Source: Propionibacteriaceae bacterium | GTDB lineage: Bacteria; Actinomycetota; Actinomycetes; Propionibacteriales; Propionibacteriaceae | Assembly (NCBI GenBank): GCA_027346035.1 | Contig: DAIESZ010000146.1 | Location: 1 to 5,229, forward strand | DNA: 5,229 nucleotides | Direction: 5' to 3' | In this document: positions 1 through 5,229 of the stretch, one piece after another | Numbering within the stretch: position 1 is the first letter of the stretch | Layout: every line of letters starts with the position of its first letter | Notes under the pieces: model-generated | The model's database searches: none | What the model was told of the DNA's origin: nothing | What the model saw: the letters and a program-made list of their open reading frames with translations, nothing else | Translations under genes and position numbers: made by a program

Positions 1-86
1 AGACGCGCACGCTCGCATTGTTCCACGCGCGCCCACGGCTGCCCGCGTGCCGGCGGGCCGCTGAGCACGTCGGTTGTGCACCGGTG

Positions 87-109
87 TTGTCCACAGGGCA
101 TGTGGAAAA
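87..109. repeat. Head-to-head DnaA-like box pair, 5-nt spacer (left copy)
   Basis: TTGTCCACA (87-95) and TGTGGAAAA (101-109, which is TTTTCCACA on the minus strand) form an inverted pair around the spacer GGGCA. The two half-sites agree at 8 of 9 positions. The same 9-5-9 arrangement recurs at 315-337. Confidence 0.6.
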
Positions 110-173
110 CGCCGAGGAGCTTGTGGACGCCACGCCGGTGCCCTGTGAACAGTCGCGCCCGACCTGTGGAGCT
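101..173 (-). repeat. Four helically phased TGTG-box repeats
   Basis: Four motifs of the same orientation start at 101 (TGTGGAAAA), 122 (TGTGGACGC), 144 (TGTGAACAG) and 165 (TGTGGAGCT). The steps are 21, 22 and 21 bp, close to two turns of B-DNA, so all four would face the same side of the helix. Only the 5'-TGTGRA core is shared; the 12-13 bp between boxes is not repeated, so this is a phased array of sites rather than a true tandem repeat. Confidence 0.55.
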
Positions 174-314
174 TGCCGCCACAACCACCGGCCACCGGCC
201 GTCGACAAGGACAAACACGGTCCCGCCGGATGCGAGGGCGGGCCGTGCGGAATCGCCCGCCGCGGAGTCTCCACTTGTGGGACGCCCCCCCGCGGGGCCG
301 TGGCGGGCGGTGGC

Positions 315-337
315 TTTCCCACAGAGGGTGTGGACAA
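315..337. repeat. Head-to-head DnaA-like box pair, 5-nt spacer (right copy)
   Basis: TTTCCCACA (315-323) and TGTGGACAA (329-337, an exact TTGTCCACA on the minus strand) flank the spacer GAGGG. The architecture equals that of the pair at 87-109, and the two pairs start 228 bp apart. The right half-site overlaps a possible -35 element. Confidence 0.55.
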
Positions 338-357
338 CCGGTGTGGGCGCGAATAAT
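331..357 (+). promoter_or_regulatory. Candidate promoter for the glycosyltransferase gene
   Basis: TGGACA (331-336) resembles a sigma-70 type -35 element, and AATAAT (352-357) matches TATAAT at 5 of 6 positions. The 15-nt spacer is shorter than optimal. The A/T patch at 351-361 stands out in very G+C-rich DNA and lies about 150 bp before the start codon. The -35 element lies almost entirely inside the exact DnaA-type box at 329-337. The call is inference from weak consensus matches. Confidence 0.3.
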
Positions 358-382
358 ACAACGCGCTCCGCGGGAGCCGGCC

Positions 383-422
383 CCGGGGTCGCCTTGCGGG
401 GGCGGTGCCCCGCGGACCCCGG
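383..422. other. Strong G+C hairpin between the candidate promoter and the glycosyltransferase start
   Basis: CCGGGGTC (383-390) pairs perfectly with GACCCCGG (415-422). Inside it GCGGGG (396-401) pairs with CCCCGC (408-413) around a six-base loop. A T-run is lacking on either side, so a classical intrinsic terminator is unlikely. It could be a leader-RNA structure of the downstream gene or a U-less terminator for transcription entering from the left. Confidence 0.4.
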
Positions 423-505
423 TCGGGTCGCTCGTCGCGGCGCGGCCGCGCGGGATGCGGATAGGCTGAGCGCCGGTCGCGCGCGGCGGCGGGGGAGGAG
501 CGCGG

Positions 506-1603
506 ATGCCGGGTCTCATCGTGCATGAGTGGCTGGAACGCCACGGGGGTGCCGAGCGGGTCGTCGACGCGATGATGCGCGCGTTCCCGGACGCCGACCT
601 GCAGGTGCTGTGGAATGACGACCCCGGACGCTATCCCGCGCGCCGGGTCTCCGAGACGCTGCTCGCCCGGACGCCGCTGCGCGGCCACAAGGCGCTGAGC
701 CTGCCGGTGATGCCGATGGCGTGGCGAGGGCTCCCCGGCGACTACGAGTGGCTGCTGGTGTCGTCGCACGCGTTCGCCCACCACGCCCGGCTGCGCAGCG
801 CCGACGTGCCGAAGCTGGTGTACGTGCACTCGCCCGTCCGCTACCTGTGGGTCCCGAACCTCGACGGACGCGGCGCCCATCCGGCGGTGCGGGCGGCGGC
901 CCCCGCACTGCGCGCCCTCGACCGACACCGCGCACGCGAGGCCACGGCGATTGCCGCCAATTCCGCCTACATCGGCCGGCGGATCGCCGCGGCGTGGGGA
1001 CGCGACTCGTCGGTGATCCACCCCCCGGTCGACGTGTCCGGCTTCGCCGCCCCCGAGGCCCTCACCCCCGACGAGGTGCGCGTCCTGGCCGGGTTGCCCG
1101 CCGAATTCGTGCTCGGAGTGTCACGCTTCGTTCCCTACAAGCGGCTCGACGTGGTCATCGCCACCGGCGAGGCGTCCGGCGTCCCGGTGGTCCTCGCGGG
1201 GGGCGGCCCGCTGCGCGAGGCGCTCGGGGCGATGGCCGACGCTGCGTCGGTGCCGGTGCGGATCATCGACGCCCCGACCACGCCGGTCGTGCGCGAGCTG
1301 ATGCGGCGGGCGAGCGTGGTCGTGTTCCCGCCGGTCGAGGACTTCGGCATCGTGCCGGTCGAGGCGATGGCCGCCGGGACACCGGTGATCGCCAACGCCG
1401 AGGGTGGCGCCCGCGAATCGGTCGTCGACGGGCTCACCGGAGTTCTGGTCGCCGACTTCGAGCCCGAGACCCTGCGCGCCGCCTACGACGCCGCCCGACG
1501 ATGCGATCCGGAGTCCTGCCGCATCCGGGCGGCAGAGTTCAGCGAACAGGGGTTCATCGACCACATCCGCGCCTGGCACGCCCGCGTGCTGGGCGGGCTC
1601 TGA
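506..1603 (+). CDS. Glycosyltransferase, GT4 family (group 1, GT-B fold)
   Basis: This is a cytoplasmic or membrane-associated enzyme of 365 residues, normal for GT4, that transfers a sugar from a nucleotide donor to a glycan or lipid-linked acceptor. The N-terminal domain starts with a beta strand and the acceptor-side loop GGAERV (14-19). HSPVRYLWV (108-116) and NSAYIGRRI (152-160) are typical of GT4 relatives. The donor domain shows GVSRFVPYKRLD (204-215), giving the phosphate-contacting pair R207/K212, then AGGGPL (231-236), and the EX7E motif E278-E286 in EDFGIVPVEAMAAGTPVIA. There is no signal peptide or membrane helix. The ATG is preceded by GGAGGAG at 494-500, five bases away, which fixes the start. 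It converges on the rhamnose/LCP genes with a 36-bp gap. Mannosyl or rhamnosyl transfer into an envelope polysaccharide is plausible, but the specificity is unknown. It is not the GT2-type WbbL linker rhamnosyltransferase. Confidence 0.9.
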   Translation: MPGLIVHEWLERHGGAERVVDAMMRAFPDADLQVLWNDDPGRYPARRVSETLLARTPLRGHKALSLPVMPMAWRGLPGDYEWLLVSSHAFAHHARLRSADVPKLVYVHSPVRYLWVPNLDGRGAHPAVRAAAPALRALDRHRAREATAIAANSAYIGRRIAAAWGRDSSVIHPPVDVSGFAAPEALTPDEVRVLAGLPAEFVLGVSRFVPYKRLDVVIATGEASGVPVVLAGGGPLREALGAMADAASVPVRIIDAPTTPVVRELMRRASVVVFPPVEDFGIVPVEAMAAGTPVIANAEGGARESVVDGLTGVLVADFEPETLRAAYDAARRCDPESCRIRAAEFSEQGFIDHIRAWHARVLGGL

Positions 1604-1616
1604 CCAACTGTTTCCG

Positions 1617-1631
1617 GGGACGCCGCGTCCC
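1617..1631. terminator. Small hairpin in the convergent gap (possible two-way terminator)
   Basis: GGGACG (1617-1622) and CGTCCC (1626-1631) form a perfect 6-bp stem with a CCG loop. It lies in the 36 bp between the two converging stop codons, where a shared terminator is expected. No T-run follows on either strand, so it would be a weak or non-canonical terminator. Confidence 0.35.
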
Positions 1632-1639
1632 GAGGCGAC

Positions 1640-2845
1640 TCAGGGTGCGGTGATCGGCGGGTCGTTCTTGTGGGCCTGCCAGTACTGGTCCATCGTGTCG
1701 TTGGCGATCGCCGAGGAGAGCTGGGCCATCTGCACGGTGTTGACGACGTCGTAGTCCTGGCCGTCGGAGGAGACCCCGAAGCCGCTGATCGGGGCCTGCA
1801 ACGACCGGACGTCGCTGATCGAGGTCACCCGCATCGACAGGGCGAGCCCCTCGATCGCGGCGTTGGTGAACCCCGAGTCGACGGTGACGTTCGGCGCGAT
1901 CTTCTGCGCGACCCGGTTGAACTTCGCCGGGTTCGCGAGGACCTCGGGCGTCAGCACCTTGTTGAAGATCGCCGTGATGACATCACGTTGGCGGGCGGCG
2001 CGGTCGAGGTCGCCGTTCTTGAGGTCGTAGCGCTCGCGCGTGTAGATCAGCGCATTCTTGCCGTTGAGCGTGATCGTGCCCTTGGGGAAGGTGACGCCGC
2101 CGCTGGCGGAGGCCTGGTTGTTCACGACGGTCACGCCCCCGATCTCGTCGACGAGGGCGGTGAATCCGGTGAAGTCGGTGATCACGGCGTGGTCCATCTG
2201 CACGTTGGTGAGTTCCTGCAGCGTGCGGATCGTCAGGACGGGCCCACCCCAGGAGTAGGCGGCGTTGATCTTGGCCTTGCCGTAACCGGGGATCGGTACC
2301 CACATGTCGCGGGGGAAGGAGATGAGGTAGACCTTCTGCCGGTCGGCGTTGATGTGCATGACGATCAGCGTGTCGCTGCGTCCCCGGTCGGTTCCCCGCG
2401 AGTCGCTGCCCATCACGACGATGTTCATCGCATCGCCGGGGGACGTGCTCGGGACTCCTGCCGCGCCGCTCCCCGACGGAGTGACCGCCGGCAGCAGGTC
2501 GGCCCGGGGCGCCTGGCTCAGGGCGTTGTCAACGGTCTTGGCGTAGTAGCCCACGACCACGGCCACCGCGATCACCACGACTCCGAGGATCGCCACGGCG
2601 ACCAGCAACGCGCGGCGTCCGCGGCTCCGGCCCGAACCTCCGGCATGGCGCGCGTCCGTGGCTCCCTCCGCGCCACGTGCGGACGCCGCACCCTCGGGTG
2701 CCCGCCCGTCCCCGGCCTGCCCGCCGTGGGTGTTGTCGTCATCGAAGATCGACAGTTCATCGTCGGCCATCCGCTGTCCCGCCTTCCGGCTCGCCCCCTC
2801 GATCGCCGTGGTCAACTGTCGCACACTCACCCGGGTCGGCTGCAC
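1640..2845 (-). CDS. LCP-family (LytR-CpsA-Psr) cell-wall glycopolymer ligase
   Basis: LCP proteins sit in the cytoplasmic membrane and transfer lipid-linked glycopolymers to peptidoglycan; in mycolata the main substrate is arabinogalactan. The protein has a hydrophilic Gly/Ala/Arg-rich cytoplasmic tail (1-78), one membrane helix (about 79-101), a short linker and an extracellular LCP domain (about 140-300). The lipid-phosphate and metal-binding motifs are present: GSDSRG (146-151), RSDTL (156-160), SFPRDMWVPIPGYG (176-189), KINAAY (192-197), and the arginine set R270, R272, R282, R285, R287 with D281. No LytR_C domain follows, so it is shorter than M. tuberculosis Lcp1. The start is uncertain. 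The longest form begins at a GTG (2845) with a poor Shine-Dalgarno; an ATG at 2770 (residue 26) has GGAAGG upstream. High GC3 in codons 1-25 slightly favours the longer form. It is probably cotranscribed behind the rmlC-rmlD fusion. Confidence 0.92.
   Translation of the reverse strand: MQPTRVSVRQLTTAIEGASRKAGQRMADDELSIFDDDNTHGGQAGDGRAPEGAASARGAEGATDARHAGGSGRSRGRRALLVAVAILGVVVIAVAVVVGYYAKTVDNALSQAPRADLLPAVTPSGSGAAGVPSTSPGDAMNIVVMGSDSRGTDRGRSDTLIVMHINADRQKVYLISFPRDMWVPIPGYGKAKINAAYSWGGPVLTIRTLQELTNVQMDHAVITDFTGFTALVDEIGGVTVVNNQASASGGVTFPKGTITLNGKNALIYTRERYDLKNGDLDRAARQRDVITAIFNKVLTPEVLANPAKFNRVAQKIAPNVTVDSGFTNAAIEGLALSMRVTSISDVRSLQAPISGFGVSSDGQDYDVVNTVQMAQLSSAIANDTMDQYWQAHKNDPPITAP
2782..2787 (-). 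promoter_or_regulatory. Shine-Dalgarno supporting an alternative LCP start at 2770
   Basis: On the minus strand GGAAGG lies 11 bases before the ATG at 2768-2770. That start would give a 376-residue LCP protein beginning MADDELSIFDDD. The spacing is on the long side, so it competes with, but does not displace, the GTG at 2845. Confidence 0.3.
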
Positions 2846-2893
2846 GACCCCATCGGCTTCGGCCGGTCGGTGCGCCGGGCGGACGCCGGATGA

Positions 2894-4291
2894 TCACCCC
2901 CGGGCGATGGCGGCCACGTGGTCCCGGAGCCGGGCGGCGGCGTCCCGCGGGGTGAAACCGGTGCCCGTGATCCGGTCCAGCGACAGGGTGCTGTGCGACG
3001 GCCGGGGCGCCATCGCCCGGCCCTGCGCGTAGTCGTCGGTGGACACGGGGGTGACATCGGCGGCCTCCCGCCCGCGCAGTTCGAAGACCTGCCTCGCGAT
3101 GTCGGCCCACGACATGACAGGCCCGGCGTTTGTCAGGTTGTAGGTACCGAACGGCGCCTGCGAGCCGAGCAGGTGGACGATGCCCGCGGCGAGGTCGGTG
3201 GCGAATGTGAGCCGTCCGACCTGGTCGTCGACGACGCGGGGCGACACCCCGCGGTCGGCCAGCGCGGCCATGGTGCGCACGAAGTTGTGTCCCTCCCCGA
3301 TCACCCAGCTGGTGCGCACGATGTAGTGCCGATCGAGGGTGGCCACGAGGGCGTCCCCTGCCGCCTTGGTCTGCCCGTAGACACCGAGTGGCGTGAACGC
3401 CTCGTCCTCGTCATGCACGGCGACGGCGCCGTCGAACACGTAGTCGCTGCTGATGTGCACGAGTGTCGCGCGGATGTCCCGGGCGATCCGGACGAGCCGG
3501 CCCACCGCGGTGACGTTGACCGCCCAGCAGTCGCGACGCCCCTCCGGGGTCTCGGCGTCGTCGACCGCGGTGTAGGCGGCGGCGTTGATGATCGTGCCGA
3601 CCCCGCTCCACCCGAACCGGTCGAGGGCGTCGGCGTCTGCGGTGTCGAGGTCGTCGTGGGTGAGCGCGACGGCGTCCGGGAGGGCCGCGCGCAGCGCCCG
3701 GCCGAGTTGACCGCCGGTACCCACGATCACCGTGCGTCGGGCGGGCATGGGGGTGACCTCGGCGAGCCGGGGGTGGGCGGCGTCCGCGGCGCTGATCTCG
3801 GCGCGCCCGAGCGGGATCGGCCACGCGATCGCCGCCGTCTCGTCGGCGAGGTTGAGGTAGGTGTAGGACGCCCGCGCCTCCGGGCTCCAGTGCTCGTTGA
3901 CGAGGTAGGTGTAGACCGTGCCGTCGGCGAGTGCCTGATAGCCGTTGGCGACCCCGCGCGGCACGAACACGGCCTTGTCGGGGCCCATGTCGAGGGTGAA
4001 CGTCGCACCGAAGCTCGGACCCTCGCGCAGGTCGACCCAGGCCCCGAAGATCCGGCCGCAGGCGAGCGACACGAACTTGTCCCACGGCTCGGCGTGCAGC
4101 CCCCGGGTCGCCCCCGCGGTGGTGTTGAACGACATGTTGTTCTGCACGGGTCCGAAGTCGGGCACGCCGAGGGCGGTCATCGTGGCCCGCTGCCAGTTCT
4201 CCTTGAACCAGCCGCGCTGGTCGCCGTGCAGTGGCAGGTCGACCACCAGCAGTCCGGGAATGGGGGTGGTCGAGATCCGTGGCTGACTCAT
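2894..4291 (-). CDS. rmlCD: Bifunctional dTDP-4-dehydrorhamnose 3,5-epimerase / dTDP-4-dehydrorhamnose reductase (RmlC-RmlD fusion)
   Basis: This is a cytoplasmic enzyme of 465 residues catalysing the last two steps of dTDP-L-rhamnose synthesis. Residues 1 to about 183 form an RmlC cupin: QRGWFKE (25-31), RGLHAEPWDK (63-72, catalytic-type His66), FGAWVDLREG (82-91), VFVPRGVANGYQ (108-119), Y129 and a C-terminal ISAADAAHPRL (166-176). Residues from about 185 form an RmlD short-chain reductase: the nucleotide-binding GTGGQLG (191-197), NAAAYTAVDDAE (236-247), SSDYVFDG (281-288), YGQTK (305-309, the YxxxK catalytic pair), RTSWVIG (326-332) and VVDDQVGRLT (353-362). The joint maps near nucleotide 3740 with no frame break. 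Such fusions are known in some corynebacterial relatives, whereas M. tuberculosis has separate genes. The ATG has GAGAGGA (4298-4304) six bases upstream. rmlB ends 73 bp before it, and the LCP gene follows in the same reading frame. Confidence 0.93.
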   Translation of the reverse strand: MSQPRISTTPIPGLLVVDLPLHGDQRGWFKENWQRATMTALGVPDFGPVQNNMSFNTTAGATRGLHAEPWDKFVSLACGRIFGAWVDLREGPSFGATFTLDMGPDKAVFVPRGVANGYQALADGTVYTYLVNEHWSPEARASYTYLNLADETAAIAWPIPLGRAEISAADAAHPRLAEVTPMPARRTVIVGTGGQLGRALRAALPDAVALTHDDLDTADADALDRFGWSGVGTIINAAAYTAVDDAETPEGRRDCWAVNVTAVGRLVRIARDIRATLVHISSDYVFDGAVAVHDEDEAFTPLGVYGQTKAAGDALVATLDRHYIVRTSWVIGEGHNFVRTMAALADRGVSPRVVDDQVGRLTFATDLAAGIVHLLGSQAPFGTYNLTNAGPVMSWADIARQVFELRGREAADVTPVSTDDYAQGRAMAPRPSHSTLSLDRITGTGFTPRDAAARLRDHVAAIARG

Positions 4292-4320
4292 GCGGTGTCC
4301 TCTCGCTGGTGGCCGGGGGC

Positions 4321-5229
<909 letters not shown>

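Larger units (their letters stand above)
74..350. promoter_or_regulatory. Cluster of DnaA-box-like 9-mers
   Basis: Two exact copies of TTGTCCACA, the G+C-rich actinobacterial form of the DnaA box, lie at 87-95 (+) and 329-337 (-). TTTTCCACA at 101-109 (-) also fits the general consensus. Near matches are TTGTGCACC 74-82 (+), CTGTTCACA 144-152 (-), GCGTCCACA 122-130 (-) and TTTCCCACA 315-323 (+). Weaker ones are 165-173, 276-284 and 342-350, all on the minus strand. Clusters like this are known from replication origins, DnaA-titration sites and DnaA-regulated promoters. No dnaA or dnaN gene flanks it here; the next gene is a glycosyltransferase. The box matches are direct observation, and DnaA binding is inference. 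The sites could instead serve a dimeric transcription factor recognising TCCACA/TGTGGA. Confidence 0.5.
1..505. other. Gene-free leader region upstream of the glycosyltransferase gene
   Basis: I see no convincing gene in these 505 bases. A frame open from the left edge to the TAA at 354-356 has a lower GC3 than the real genes, is cysteine-rich and low in complexity, and resembles no family I know. Another frame ends at a TGA at 62-64 and could be the last 20 codons of a gene lying to the left, but this cannot be shown. The region does hold DnaA-box-like 9-mers (74-350), the palindrome CCCCGCGGGG (288-297), an A/T patch at 351-361 and a large G+C hairpin at 383-422. The length and density of sites suggest a control region rather than an ordinary spacer. 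Confidence 0.6.

Noticed and set aside
1..64. Possible last 20 codons of an upstream gene ending at TGA 62-64
   Set aside because: Too short to judge and with moderate GC3; it cannot be told from chance without the sequence to the left.
74..350. Chromosomal replication origin (oriC)
   Set aside because: Box density is suggestive, but dnaA and dnaN are not seen, the A/T-rich unwinding stretch is only about 10 bp, and the next gene is a glycosyltransferase. Kept as a DnaA-like cluster only.
1..356. Open frame from the left edge to a TAA at 354-356, cysteine-rich
   Set aside because: GC3 is near the background composition rather than the high values of the real genes, there is no Shine-Dalgarno at its internal ATG, no family is recognisable, and the box-like repeats run through it without respect to codons.
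721..1653. Overlapping plus-strand frame inside the glycosyltransferase gene (310 codons)
   Set aside because: Arg/Pro/Gly-rich translation typical of a shifted frame in G+C-rich DNA; the GT4 motifs are in the other frame.
2854..2865. CGGC-TTCG-GCCG mini-hairpin in the rmlCD-LCP gap
   Set aside because: Only a 4-bp stem, and the stable UUCG loop would exist only on the non-transcribed strand's RNA; chance is a sufficient explanation.

Overview
The window is about 70% G+C. All four protein genes use strongly GC-rich codons, and the partial RmlB reads very like the mycobacterial enzyme. A mycolic-acid actinobacterium (order Mycobacteriales, with a Gordonia- or Rhodococcus-like genus as my best guess) fits best. 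The genus is inference; the rml and LCP gene identities are read directly from motifs.

Layout. Positions 1-505 hold no gene I can support. They carry a dense set of DnaA-box-like 9-mers, a small A/T patch that could be a promoter -10, and a strong G+C hairpin. Positions 506-1603 (+) encode a GT4-type glycosyltransferase with a good Shine-Dalgarno sequence. A 36-bp convergent gap with a small hairpin follows. On the minus strand, reading from right to left, come rmlB (partial, running off the right edge), a natural rmlC-rmlD fusion, and an LCP (LytR-CpsA-Psr) cell-wall polymer ligase gene.

How the genes fit together. RmlB makes dTDP-4-keto-6-deoxyglucose, and the RmlC and RmlD halves of the fusion convert it to dTDP-L-rhamnose. 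In mycolata this sugar is needed for the rhamnose-GlcNAc linker joining arabinogalactan to peptidoglycan. LCP proteins carry out the final ligation of that glycan, so an LCP gene directly behind the rhamnose genes makes biochemical sense. M. tuberculosis likewise has rmlD next to an LCP gene (Rv3266c/Rv3267). The convergent GT4 enzyme may belong to the same envelope-glycan theme, but its donor and acceptor cannot be read from sequence.

The least explained part is the leader at 74-350. It contains two head-to-head pairs of DnaA-like boxes, each with a 5-nt spacer, and four same-strand TGTG-boxes spaced 21, 22 and 21 bp, about two helical turns. No dnaA or dnaN gene is visible, so I do not call it the chromosomal origin. 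It could be a DnaA-binding or titration region, a DnaA-controlled promoter, or operators of another regulator.
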